From Thiodiazotropha sp040793985 (GTDB lineage: Bacteria > Pseudomonadota > Gammaproteobacteria > Chromatiales > Chromatiaceae): a stretch of 64,000 bases of DNA. Position numbers and translations under genes: made by a program. The notes under the pieces were generated by a model. It had not been told where the DNA came from. It saw only the letters and a program-made list of their open reading frames with translations, and searched no databases. Positions 55,517 to 63,985 of this stretch are shown here, one piece after another; the first letter of the stretch is position 1, and each line of letters starts with the position of its first letter. The stretch spans positions 52,379 through 116,378 of the forward strand of contig JBFNJI010000025.1 in assembly GCA_040793985.1 (NCBI GenBank). The letters are read 5' to 3'.

Positions 55517-56753
55517 TTCTAATCGCCTCGATGGGCTGCAGTCGGCTTGCGCGCCATGCAGGATAGAATCCCGCGCAGACAGAGGCGAGAAGTATGACCG
55601 CGCTGGTGATGCCCAAGTGATCGAGCTTGAGATGGGGATAGATTAGAGGGTCAACATAGAATCTGGATGTGGAGCCGAGGAGAATTGAGAGATCGATGCC
55701 GTAGTTGCCTGTAAAAAGAACGATCGCATAGCCCAGGATTATGCCGAAGAGTATTCCCACAATGCCTATGACCAGCGCTTCCACGAGCAGGATGCCGGCA
55801 ATCTGACGGCCTGTGGTGCCGATTGCCATCAACACACCGAACTCTCTGGTCCTTTCCAACATGGAGATCAGCAGGGTATTGAGCTCTCCCGCCAATACAA
55901 TGAACAGCACCACACCGAGGAATAGGTAGAGAAAGCCGTTATGTAGCTGTACCCACTCCTTCATCACCGGGAACATTGCGTACCATGGCATCACCTCCAG
56001 CTTCTCACCTTGCAGGCCTGCCTCGAGTTCAGCCGTCAATTTAGAAATGCGTCGTTCCTCGCTGTTGATGACAATGGTGGTCACCCGGCCTGTCATATCC
56101 ACCATCTCCTGCAGTGTGGCAAGGGTGGTGATTGCCATACCTTTATCCAGTCCCATTTCGCCGCTGGTGATAATACCGGTCAGGGTGAATGATTCGGCAA
56201 CCATAACGCCGAATCGGTCGTGTCCGATGATTATCACCTCATCGCCGAGCTTGACCTGCAGGTTGTTTGCGGTTGTTGCACCGAGAATGAGTGAGTACTC
56301 GTCTTCAGGCACCAGGAAGCGACCGATACCGATTCGCTTGCTGAGCTGGGTCACATCTCCCTCACTTAGCGGATCCATGCCGATCAGCATTACACCCTGG
56401 GTAGTGATGTCTGAGGCGGCAAGGCCGAAACTCTCCAGGCGCCTGCTGTATTGGGAGACGCCGGCCTGTCGTAACGCCTCTTCGACCTTTTGCGGATTGG
56501 CGATTGCCTTTGACAGTTCAGGATGTTGGAAAAAGCCCTGATGATGGATCTGTATGGAGCCGATGATGGCTTCCTGAAAGTTACCCAGCATGTTGCGGTG
56601 CAGGCCTTCGTTGAATCCCCAGAGAAATATCAACGAGGCAAGGCCGACTCCGATTGCGCCAATAGTCAGAAATGTCCGGCGCCGGTGGGTGAGCAGATTT
56701 CTGAAGGCTACAGTCAGGATGGTGTTGATGACTGTTGAGGTCGATTGGTTCAT
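55509..56753 (-). CDS. LolC/E-like ABC permease 1
   Basis: A 414-residue permease with the same four-helix layout: first helix RTFLTIGAIGVGLASLIFLW, periplasmic domain (about 50-275), and three C-terminal helices. The coupling loop reads MLERTREFGVLMAIGTTG. Its start is 82 bases after the LolA-like gene, and its end overlaps the second permease. It is similar in pattern to the second permease, pointing to duplication. Confidence 0.82.
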   Translation of the reverse strand: MNQSTSTVINTILTVAFRNLLTHRRRTFLTIGAIGVGLASLIFLWGFNEGLHRNMLGNFQEAIIGSIQIHHQGFFQHPELSKAIANPQKVEEALRQAGVSQYSRRLESFGLAASDITTQGVMLIGMDPLSEGDVTQLSKRIGIGRFLVPEDEYSLILGATTANNLQVKLGDEVIIIGHDRFGVMVAESFTLTGIITSGEMGLDKGMAITTLATLQEMVDMTGRVTTIVINSEERRISKLTAELEAGLQGEKLEVMPWYAMFPVMKEWVQLHNGFLYLFLGVVLFIVLAGELNTLLISMLERTREFGVLMAIGTTGRQIAGILLVEALVIGIVGILFGIILGYAIVLFTGNYGIDLSILLGSTSRFYVDPLIYPHLKLDHLGITSAVILLASVCAGFYPAWRASRLQPIEAIRNG

Positions 56754-56835
56754 CTGCTTACCGGGAGGTGAATGATAGGGTGCCTATGATCAAGGATAAT
56801 CCATATTCCAGACGCACCGTATCACTATTAGCCAA

Positions 56836-57594
56836 CTAATTTGACTTACCGGGATTGAATATTACGTCCGCAATCGGGACGTTGAATTGAATTGTCTCCA
56901 ATTTGATGATGGTGCGCTTACCCGTCTGATCAAGCGGTGTCATGGTCCAGCGGGTAGGTATGAGACGTCCATCCATCTCTTTTACCTGGTCGAAAGTCAT
57001 GCGCCTGCCGGCTCTTTTCTCGCATCGATACTCCATTTCCAATGGAATGCCGTCGCCACGAATGCGCTGTATCAAGCGCTTCCATGTGACTTTGGCCGTG
57101 GCAGAGGGTGTTGATTCGATGGTTACGATGGTCTGATCCCCGTCACCTTCCCGCTGCACTATTCGGTGGTTGTAGTGATCGATCAGTGAGTCGGTCTCGA
57201 GCAGGTCCTGATTGTTGAAGTCCGAACCCATCCAGGGGTCCTGCATCATAGCCGGCGAGATATTGATCTGTCTGCGAAGCTTGGGCAGATACATGGAGAG
57301 GATGTTGTCGACCTTGAGATAGACCGTACCCTTGGTTTTGCGGGGGCTGAGGATCTCCATGCGAAATCGGTTGTTGGCCATGTCGTCGTGACTGCGGAAT
57401 GACATGCTGCGCTGCCAGTCGGGCCGAATGATATCGACCTGATAGACAGCGACGGTAGCGTTGGAACGCATCAACGCCTCGGTCTTTTTCAACAGCGCTA
57501 GCGCCTCCGGTTCTGACTCACCCGCCAGGCTACCGCAGCTGTAGATCAGCAGGAGCCAGAAGGCCCTGATTAGCCCGTTCATAGAATAACTCAC
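56836..57594 (-). CDS. LolA-like outer membrane lipoprotein-sorting protein of the ABC operon
   Basis: A 252-residue exported protein (signal peptide near SCGSLAGES). The family core is KGTVYLKVDNILSMYLPKLR, NISPAMMQDPWMGSDFNNQD and ATAKVTWKRLIQRI, all typical of the LolA-like PF17131 group. It is shorter than the LolA-like protein of the RND operon but has the same conserved GSDF/GTDF turn. It heads the ABC operon and would accept cargo from the LolCE-like permeases. The region upstream is AT-rich and likely holds the promoter. Confidence 0.8.
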   Translation of the reverse strand: MSYSMNGLIRAFWLLLIYSCGSLAGESEPEALALLKKTEALMRSNATVAVYQVDIIRPDWQRSMSFRSHDDMANNRFRMEILSPRKTKGTVYLKVDNILSMYLPKLRRQINISPAMMQDPWMGSDFNNQDLLETDSLIDHYNHRIVQREGDGDQTIVTIESTPSATAKVTWKRLIQRIRGDGIPLEMEYRCEKRAGRRMTFDQVKEMDGRLIPTRWTMTPLDQTGKRTIIKLETIQFNVPIADVIFNPGKSN

Positions 57595-57855
57595 ACCCTT
57601 AGTCGGAAATCCAGATCAATTGATTATAAGCATTTGTTAATATATTGCCAGTTAACCTACTGCCAATCCAACCATGCGGAATCGCGTTGATTTCTCTGGT
57701 TGGTTACATAACTATTTGTAATGAAAAGATATTTGTGTGTTTTTATCGGTGGGTCGGCGGTCAGTGGATTTTGCCTTTGGCGTGGTGCTGCCTGGCAAAC
57801 CAGAGCTGGCCTGGAAAGGACCGGACTAGAGGCAGTAAGGCATAGGGGAGGGAGG

Positions 57856-58437
57856 TTATCGGCTGCCGTGGAGCCGATTCATCGCCTTTTGCAACTCCCC
57901 ATTTACGATCTCATGCAGTGAGACGATGGCATCGTCGATGGCTCTGTCGATTGCCTCTCGATCGCTCTTGGAGGGGCGTCCGAGGACATAGTTCACCACT
58001 GCGTTGCGGTCGTTGGGGTGGTCGATACCGATCCGGAGACGATGGAAATCCCTGCTGCCAAGGGCGCTCATGATATCTCTCAGTCCGTTATGACCCGCAT
58101 GCCCTCCACCCGTCTTGAGGCGTACCTGTCCCGGTTCCAGGTCGAGTTCGTCATGAACCACGAGAATCTCACCGGGTGAGATGCGGAAATAGTTCGCCAG
58201 ACTTGATACAGCCTGACCGCTTCGGTTCATAAAGGTTGTGGGTTTTAACAGACGAAACTCCCGACCGGCGATTGCCAATTTGCAGACCAGGCCGAGGTGG
58301 CGTGACTCGCTGCGAAAGGCCTGGTGTTGTAGCTGGACCAACCTGTCCACAAACCAGAATCCGGCGTTATGGCGGGTCGCTTCGTAATCCGCACCGGGAT
58401 TGCCCAGACCGACAATGAGTTTGATGGGCTGTACCAC
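57856..58437 (-). CDS. pth: Peptidyl-tRNA hydrolase
   Basis: A 193-residue enzyme that frees stalled peptides from tRNA. It shows IVGLGNPGADYEATRHNAG with the catalytic His, NRSGQAV, and VVHDELDLEPG with the catalytic Asp. No ATG fits the start; GTG 58437 is used. It follows rplY on the same strand, the order seen across gammaproteobacteria. In many relatives ychF follows pth; here a LolA-like operon follows instead. Confidence 0.92.
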   Translation of the reverse strand: MVQPIKLIVGLGNPGADYEATRHNAGFWFVDRLVQLQHQAFRSESRHLGLVCKLAIAGREFRLLKPTTFMNRSGQAVSSLANYFRISPGEILVVHDELDLEPGQVRLKTGGGHAGHNGLRDIMSALGSRDFHRLRIGIDHPNDRNAVVNYVLGRPSKSDREAIDRAIDDAIVSLHEIVNGELQKAMNRLHGSR

Positions 58438-58498
58438 TCTATGATTCGCCTAGCGCGCTTGTAGCGGAAAAGCCGCGCTGTCCTGTTTTGCGAAGAGC

Positions 58499-58523
58499 AA
58501 GGGGGCGGTGAAAACGCCCCCTT
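58499..58523 (-). terminator. Hairpin between rplY and pth
   Basis: AAGGGGGCG and CGCCCCCTT form a perfect 9-bp stem with a seven-base loop just past the rplY stop. Reading leftward, GCTCTTCGC follows instead of a T-run, so it is an attenuator, processing site or weak terminator. Confidence 0.45.
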
Positions 58524-58531
58524 GGCAGGGC

Positions 58532-59170
58532 TTATTCCTCAGGCGCTGTTTCGCCACCCTCTTCGGGAGCTGCTTCATCGTCTTCCACGATTTCGGTGGT
58601 GTGTGCGGTATGAATGGTGAGAACGATGGGATCCTCATTGCCTTCGTGGGTGATCAGATTGACCCCCTCGGGGAGCTGCACTTGCGAGGCGTGGAGAACG
58701 GTACCCATCTCCAGACTGGTCATGTCGACCTCGATGAACTCGGGCAGATCCTTGGGCAGGCAGGTAATCTCCATGTCGCTCATGACATGGCTGGCCTGAC
58801 CGCCGGCTTTGATGCCGGGACAGATCGATTCATTGATAAAGTGAATCGGTACATGGAGTCGTATCTTCTCGTCGGCCTGCACCCGCTGAAAGTCGACGTG
58901 GAGGATGAAGGGTTTGGACGGATGGCGCTGCAGGTCCTTGAGCACCACGGTCTCTTCCTTTCCGTTGAGCTTCAAACTCAACAGATTGGCGTAGAAGCCC
59001 TCGTTCTCCAATGAGTGGGCGATTTCATTGTGGGGTACACTGATCATGGCCGGATCCTTATGGGCGCCGTAGACGATGCCCGGTACCAGGCCGGTACGAC
59101 GCAGGCGGCGGCTCGCACCTTTCCCTGAATCGTCCCGTGATTGAGCATTGATTTCAAAATTGGCAGACAT
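58532..59170 (-). CDS. rplY: 50S ribosomal protein bL25, CTC type
   Basis: A 212-residue long-form bL25. The N-terminal 5S-rRNA-binding domain (about 1-95; GKGASRRLRRTGLVPGIVYG) is joined to the TL5/CTC C-terminal domain (about 96-190). A low-complexity acidic tail (DDEAAPEEGGETAPEE) ends the chain. E. coli has only the short form. ATG 59170 follows CGGAGTAAGCC. It lies between prs and pth. Confidence 0.93.
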   Translation of the reverse strand: MSANFEINAQSRDDSGKGASRRLRRTGLVPGIVYGAHKDPAMISVPHNEIAHSLENEGFYANLLSLKLNGKEETVVLKDLQRHPSKPFILHVDFQRVQADEKIRLHVPIHFINESICPGIKAGGQASHVMSDMEITCLPKDLPEFIEVDMTSLEMGTVLHASQVQLPEGVNLITHEGNEDPIVLTIHTAHTTEIVEDDEAAPEEGGETAPEE

Positions 59171-59355
59171 GGCTTACTCCGTATCTGTTGGATTGATTGA
59201 GTATGGACCGCCCCGCGACCAAAGCGGCTCCCTATCGCTGCTTCTACAGCAGCGGACGCGCGATTCTAACAGGATTGGCCTTTTTTTCCAGCCCCAATCG
59301 GCAATTTCGCCTGCGAGCTTCGCCGCGAGGGCCGGCTGAGAAGGCTGGAGTCCGG

Positions 59356-60309
59356 TCAGTCGATGAACAGCGAGCTGACCGATTCTTCGTTGGAGATACG
59401 TCGCATCGTCTCTGCCAGGAGCTCGGCAATGCTTACCTGGCGTATCGGAGTGCACTGTTTGGCCTCTTCCGAAAGCGGAATCGTGTTGGTGACCACCAAC
59501 TCGTCGAGTTGTGAGTTGCTGAGATTGGCAACGGCGGGACCGGAGAGTACCGGATGGGTACAGTAGGCCACCACTTTGGCGGCTCCGTGTTCCTTCAGTG
59601 CCGTTGCGGCCTGGCATAGGGTTCCAGCGGTGTCGACCAGGTCGTCGATAAGGACGCAGCTGCGTCCCTCCACCTTGCCGATGATGTGCATCACCTTGGC
59701 TTCGTTGGGTCTTGGACGGCGCTTGTCGATTATGGCGAGTTCAGCATCGTCCAGTCGTTTTGCCAGTGCGCGTGCCCTCACCACCCCGCCGACATCGGGG
59801 GAGACGACCACGATATCGGGGTGTTTCTGGCGCCATACATCCCCGAGAAGGATGGGTGAGGCATAGACATTGTCCACCGGTATGTCGAAAAAGCCCTGGA
59901 TCTGATCGGCGTGCAGATCCACGGTCAAAACCCGGTCGGCACCTGCGGCGCCGATCATCTTCGCAGCCAGGCGGGCAGTGATCGGCACCCGGGCGGATCT
60001 GGGGCGTCGGTCCTGTCTTGCGTAGCCGAAGTAGGGGATGACCGCCGTGATGCGCTTCGCGGAGGACCAGCGCATGGCGTCGATCATCACCAGCAGCTCC
60101 ATCAGGTTCTCATTGGTGGGTGCGGAGGTGGGCTGGACGATGAAGACATCGCGGCCGCGGACATTCTCATGGATCTCCGCCATTACCTCACCGTCGCTGA
60201 AACGGCCGACATGCATCTTTCCAAGCGGGAGGCTGAGGTGGGCTACGATTTCTGCACTCAGCTCCGGGTTGGCGTTTCCGGAGAAGACCATCATGGCTGT
60301 GGCAGGCAC
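59356..60309 (-). CDS. prs: Ribose-phosphate pyrophosphokinase
   Basis: A 317-residue PRPP synthase. Seen are FSGNANPELSAEIVAHL, GRFSDGEV, RPRSARVPITARL, GFFDIPVDNVYASP and the PRPP loop CVLIDDLVDTAGTL. It makes PRPP for nucleotides, His, Trp and NAD. GTG 60309 is chosen because AGGGGAT lies nine bases before it, while the in-frame ATG 60294 has no ribosome-binding site. tRNA(Gln) lies between it and ispE, as in relatives. Confidence 0.93.
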   Translation of the reverse strand: MPATAMMVFSGNANPELSAEIVAHLSLPLGKMHVGRFSDGEVMAEIHENVRGRDVFIVQPTSAPTNENLMELLVMIDAMRWSSAKRITAVIPYFGYARQDRRPRSARVPITARLAAKMIGAAGADRVLTVDLHADQIQGFFDIPVDNVYASPILLGDVWRQKHPDIVVVSPDVGGVVRARALAKRLDDAELAIIDKRRPRPNEAKVMHIIGKVEGRSCVLIDDLVDTAGTLCQAATALKEHGAAKVVAYCTHPVLSGPAVANLSNSQLDELVVTNTIPLSEEAKQCTPIRQVSIAELLAETMRRISNEESVSSLFID

Positions 60310-60353
60310 GGTTTTGATCCCCTATATCAAACAGTGATTTGCGATAAAAAAAA

Positions 60354-60428
60354 TGGCTGGGGCGGCAGGATTCGAACCTACGAATGCTGGGATCAAAACC
60401 CAGTGCCTTACCGCTTGGCGACGCCCCA
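60354..60428 (-). tRNA. tRNA-Gln (anticodon TTG)
   Basis: A 75-base cloverleaf on the minus strand with encoded CCA. The anticodon loop TTTTGAT gives TTG, and GGTTCGAATCC forms the T arm. It sits between ispE and prs, a common gammaproteobacterial position, and is probably processed from their transcript. Confidence 0.93.
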
Positions 60429-60430
60429 AT

Positions 60431-61300
60431 TTAACTCTCTTCGGTTTGGAGTAACTCCATTAGCGGGGAGTGGTTAACCCCGCGAGCAACAAAACCGTCC
60501 ACACTCGCCGGCTTCTTCGCCAGCAGATCGAGAGCCGTCTGCCGGTTGTCAAAGGCCGCGAAAACACAGGCGCCGGTGCCGGTCAGCCGGGCATCCGCAT
60601 GCTGGTTCAACCAATCCAGTGCCTGTGCCACCTCTGGGTGGCGTCTGCGCACAACAGGCAGACAGTCATTATGGCAGTTACCCTGCAGAAAGGCGCGTAT
60701 TTTGATCCGGGGGGAGTTGCGTGTCAAATCAGGCTGGCTGAAGATATCTGCTGTGGAGATATGACAGGCGGGTTGCAGCAGCAGATACCAGTTCTCGGGT
60801 ATCTCAATGTCCGTCAACTCCTCACCTATACCTTCGGCCCACGCGGCATGACCGTGGATAAAGATCGGCACATCCGCGCCAAGTCCGAGGGCGATTTTCA
60901 TCAGTTCCGGACGGCTGAGCGAAAGATCCCAGAGTCGGTTGAGGGCCATCAGCGTGGTAGCGGCGTCCGAGCTGCCACCACCCAGTCCGGCACCCATCGG
61001 GAGTGTTTTTTCCAGTCTTATGTCAATGCCCAGATCGCTTCCGCTCATACGTTGCAGGGACTGGGCCGCCCGATAACAGAGATTGGCTGTTTGCGGCAGG
61101 TCATCCAGGTTGTCATTCAGGATGATGCGGCCGTCTTCGCGTCGTCTGAAATGGAGCCGATCGTGAATATCGAGAAATTGGAAGACGGTTTGCAATCGGT
61201 GGTAACCATCAGCACGCCTACCGACGATGCGGAGCATCAGGTTCAGCTTTGCGGGTGCCGGAAGGGTGAGAGTCACATCGGACAAACTGCGTGGCGACAT
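60431..61300 (-). CDS. ispE: 4-Diphosphocytidyl-2-C-methylerythritol kinase
   Basis: A 289-residue GHMP kinase of the MEP isoprenoid pathway. It shows PAPAKLNLMLRIVGRRADGYH, with its catalytic Lys, the ATP loop MGAGLGGGSSDAATTL, and a late LTGTGACVFAAF. ATG 61300 is used; the frame runs upstream over the TPR gene. Only eight bases separate it from the TPR stop, leaving no room for lolB, which lies between these genes in Pseudomonas and others. Confidence 0.92.
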   Translation of the reverse strand: MSPRSLSDVTLTLPAPAKLNLMLRIVGRRADGYHRLQTVFQFLDIHDRLHFRRREDGRIILNDNLDDLPQTANLCYRAAQSLQRMSGSDLGIDIRLEKTLPMGAGLGGGSSDAATTLMALNRLWDLSLSRPELMKIALGLGADVPIFIHGHAAWAEGIGEELTDIEIPENWYLLLQPACHISTADIFSQPDLTRNSPRIKIRAFLQGNCHNDCLPVVRRRHPEVAQALDWLNQHADARLTGTGACVFAAFDNRQTALDLLAKKPASVDGFVARGVNHSPLMELLQTEES

Positions 61301-61308
61301 GGAAAGGG

Positions 61309-63042
61309 TCAGTTGTCCACGCCCAAACGTTTCATGACCGGCTTGATGAACCTGTTTTCGGGATCTCGCTCGTTGGCCGCGTTCCATATCTCTATGGCGC
61401 GTTGCTGCTGCCCCAGATGCCATAGCACCTCGCCCAGATGGGATGCGATCTCGGCGTCGGGACTGAGTTCGGCGGCCCTGTTGAGGAATCCGAGGGCAGT
61501 TTCGAGATTGCCCAGGCGGTACTCCACCCAACCCATGCTGTCGAGAATGGCTGGACTCTCCGGCTTGAGCTCCAAGGCCTGCACGATATAGTCCTTGGCC
61601 TCCTGCAGGCGGTCGGTCTGGTCGGCGAGGGTGTAACCAAGCGCATTCAGCGCATCGGCGTGCTTGGGTTCATTGGCGAGGATCTTACGCAAGTCGTTTT
61701 CCAGCAGATCGATCCGTTTCAGGTCGGCTGCGTTCAAGCCGCGGGCATAGAGCAGGTCCGTGTTGTCCCCAAAGATCTCCAGGGCCTTGGTGTAGACCTG
61801 GTGGGCAGTTTCGAAATCACGTGCTTCGCGCAGCAGTTCCGCCTCGATGATGTAGAACTTCACCTCATGGGGTGGTTGGGTGATACGTAGCCGCTGCAGG
61901 GTCTCGCGGGCCTGGTTCAGGTTTCCCTGATCAGCCAGGATCTTTGCGATCCGTATTTGCGCATCGACCAGGTTCTTGCCTTCTACGCGACTGTACCAAG
62001 CCAATGCCTGCTTGGGTTGTTTCTGCTCCTCGGCAATCATTCCCAGGTAGAAGTTTGCCGGATTGCGTTTCTGTCGGTTGTGAACAAGTTTCTTGAGATA
62101 CTCCTTTGCGTTTTCATAACGTTCCAGCTGCAGATTGATGATGCCGATGGAGAAGGAGATGTCGCTGTCTTCCGGGTCCTGTTCGTGAAGTCTCTGATAG
62201 ATCTCGAGAGCCGCTTCCGGTTTACTCATCTCGAGCAGGAGCCTGGCGTACGCCTTGCCCAGTTGGGAGTTATCCGGAGAGTTCTCATAGGCCTGTTTAA
62301 TGAATGCCAGGCCCTCCTCTTTCTTGTTCATGGTAATGAGAATCTGTGTCTTGAGGACAAGACTCTGATTGGATGCCGGTTCGAGAGAGAGGGAGCGTTC
62401 GCAATACTGCAGTGCGAGATTGTGTTGTTTGGCGTGATTGGCGGTCAGGGCGAGGGCATATAACGCCTTTGCATCCTGGCTCTCATCATCCACCAACTGC
62501 TGCATGATAAGCAGTGCTTGATCGGGAGCCGCCGATTTTTCGGCGATTGCGGCGGCCTGGAGATAGCCGGAGAGTTGCTGGCTGTTTGCGATCTCAACCA
62601 CCTGCTGTAGATGGTCGATTGCGCGGTTCAAGTCCCCCTGGCGTATGTAGAGCACGGCGGTGATCTGGTGCGCCTTGAGTGATTGCGGGGAAATATCGAC
62701 CCAAAGGGTTGCGGCGGAGAGGGCGGCGTCGGGCATGTTGGCCTGCAGGCCCAGTCCGGTGGCTCGTTCAGCGGCGCTTTCGTCCCGCGACTCCTTGGCG
62801 GCATGAAGCGCATGTTCGAAGGCGAGCCTGCTGTGACCGCGTTGGGCGGCAATCTCGCCGGTCAGGGTGTTGTAGATCAGGTTTTCACTGAGACCGTCCG
62901 TGGTTTGGGCGGGTGGTGATTGAGGCGCTGCTTCTTCCCGGGAAACCGGAGATCCAGGTGTGCCCGGCTGAATGCTGGCGCAGGCGGAAAGCAAGAGGCA
63001 GGGAAAAACCAGGAGATGCTTAATTTTTACGTTGATGTGCAT
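61309..63042 (-). CDS. TPR-repeat lipoprotein
   Basis: A 577-residue protein with signal peptide and lipobox LLLSAC. It is followed by about a dozen tetratricopeptide repeats (for example YENSPDNSQLGKAYARLLLE, LGYTLADQTDRLQEAKDY). It corresponds to the TPR gene upstream of lolB-ispE in Pseudomonas, of uncertain envelope role. Here lolB is missing and ispE follows directly. The start is ATG 63042. Confidence 0.85.
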   Translation of the reverse strand: MHINVKIKHLLVFPCLLLSACASIQPGTPGSPVSREEAAPQSPPAQTTDGLSENLIYNTLTGEIAAQRGHSRLAFEHALHAAKESRDESAAERATGLGLQANMPDAALSAATLWVDISPQSLKAHQITAVLYIRQGDLNRAIDHLQQVVEIANSQQLSGYLQAAAIAEKSAAPDQALLIMQQLVDDESQDAKALYALALTANHAKQHNLALQYCERSLSLEPASNQSLVLKTQILITMNKKEEGLAFIKQAYENSPDNSQLGKAYARLLLEMSKPEAALEIYQRLHEQDPEDSDISFSIGIINLQLERYENAKEYLKKLVHNRQKRNPANFYLGMIAEEQKQPKQALAWYSRVEGKNLVDAQIRIAKILADQGNLNQARETLQRLRITQPPHEVKFYIIEAELLREARDFETAHQVYTKALEIFGDNTDLLYARGLNAADLKRIDLLENDLRKILANEPKHADALNALGYTLADQTDRLQEAKDYIVQALELKPESPAILDSMGWVEYRLGNLETALGFLNRAAELSPDAEIASHLGEVLWHLGQQQRAIEIWNAANERDPENRFIKPVMKRLGVDN

Positions 63043-63271
63043 ATGTTTAGTAGTAATAAATGTAATTTACGTCGACTGCAAGTCTTCTCTGCCGGGACAA
63101 GCAGAGTAAATTTGCGTATTCATCTCACGTATGCCCATTCTCAATTCGATAGCTTTCGGTGATCTCGGCGGATTTTCCTTCAACACCATGGAGATGGCCG
63201 CCGTTTCGCTGCGACCTGGTGAGGTGAATATCGGCTTATGCAATAGACAAAAAAATGTTTGGGATGTTGTA

Positions 63272-63300
63272 TTGACTTTGAACGGTCAAGGCGTCAGAAT
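63272..63300 (+). promoter_or_regulatory. Promoter of the tRNA-Tyr/Gly/Thr cluster
   Basis: TTGACT (63272-63277) and CAGAAT (63295-63300) are separated by 17 bases, then GCCCGG. The GC-rich discriminator is typical of stringently controlled tRNA promoters. tRNA(Tyr) begins 15 bases after the -10. Confidence 0.65.
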
Positions 63301-63315
63301 GCCCGGCTCTCGCTT

Positions 63316-63400
63316 GGAGGGGTTCCCGAGTGGCCAAAGGGATCAGACTGTAAATCTGACGGCTCCGCCTTCGGAGGTTCGAATCCTCCCCCCTCCACCA
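63316..63400 (+). tRNA. tRNA-Tyr (anticodon GTA)
   Basis: An 85-base class II tRNA with a long variable arm (GACGGCTCCGCCTTC region) and encoded CCA. The anticodon loop CTGTAAA gives GTA. It opens the tRNA(Tyr)-tRNA(Gly)-tRNA(Thr) run that normally precedes tuf and secE. Confidence 0.94.
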
Positions 63401-63566
63401 GGTGATGCCGGGAAACGGCCGGCATGAACGACAGACTCGGATGCTCCTCCACACTGGCCGAGACGGGGAGGACGGGAACCGAAAAGAGGTTGAGAAAGTC
63501 GCGTGAGACGCGGCGGCAAGGAGGGCGGAAGGCCGCAGGCCAGGAGAAATCCTCCCCCCTCCACCA
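63382..63566 (+). repeat. Direct repeat of the tRNA-Tyr 3' end
   Basis: The last 19 bases of tRNA(Tyr), AATCCTCCCCCCTCCACCA (63382-63400), recur exactly at 63548-63566. Similarity continues into GGTGA and, after three mismatched bases, CGGGAA. The offset is 166 bases. In E. coli tyrT, 178-base repeats likewise begin with 19 bases of the tRNA 3' end. It may be a tRNA duplication remnant or a processing element. Confidence 0.75.
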
Positions 63567-63715
63567 GGTGAACACGGGAATGCAGCGGTATTGGCCGGGC
63601 ATCTCCGATGCGTCATCCAGCCGGTTTACGTTGGATAGGAACCGAGACCGGGTCTGCAAATGGATTGAAAAATTTGGTTTTAGCGGTTGTGGTGAGCGAC
63701 GTGTCGCTTGGCTGC

Positions 63716-63789
63716 GCGGGTGTAGTTCAATGGTAGAACTTCAGCCTTCCAAGCTGAATACGTGGGTTCGATTCCCATCACCCGCTCCA
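63716..63789 (+). tRNA. tRNA-Gly (anticodon TCC)
   Basis: A 74-base cloverleaf, GCGGGTGTAGTTCAATGGTA at the 5' side, anticodon loop CTTCCAA giving TCC, and encoded CCA. It lies 149 bases after the second copy of the tRNA(Tyr) end, probably on the same transcript. Confidence 0.94.
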
Positions 63790-63909
63790 AAAGATTGAAT
63801 CTGTACACAGTTGTGCAGGCTGAGGCAGTGCTGTGGTTACGGCGCTGCCGTACGTTATGAGCCCAGCGGGTTAGCCCAGAGGGTGGCAAGGGATTGTATG
63901 GTGATTTTC

Positions 63910-63985
63910 GCCCAGATAGCTCAGTTGGTAGAGCACACCCTTGGTAAGGGTGAGGTCGGCAGTTCAAATCTGCTTCTGGGCTCCA
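63910..63985 (+). tRNA. tRNA-Thr (anticodon GGT)
   Basis: A 76-base cloverleaf, GCCCAGATAGCTCAGTTGGT at the 5' side, anticodon loop TTGGTAA giving GGT, and encoded CCA. It ends near the window edge; tuf is expected to follow outside. Confidence 0.94.

Noticed and set aside
60470..61591. 373-codon plus-strand frame across ispE and the TPR gene end
   Set aside because: Antisense to two well-supported genes; product shows no domain.
63382..63566. Prophage or integrative element att pair
   Set aside because: The two tRNA-end copies are only 166 bp apart with no integrase or mobile gene between or near; a tRNA repeat is the simpler reading.
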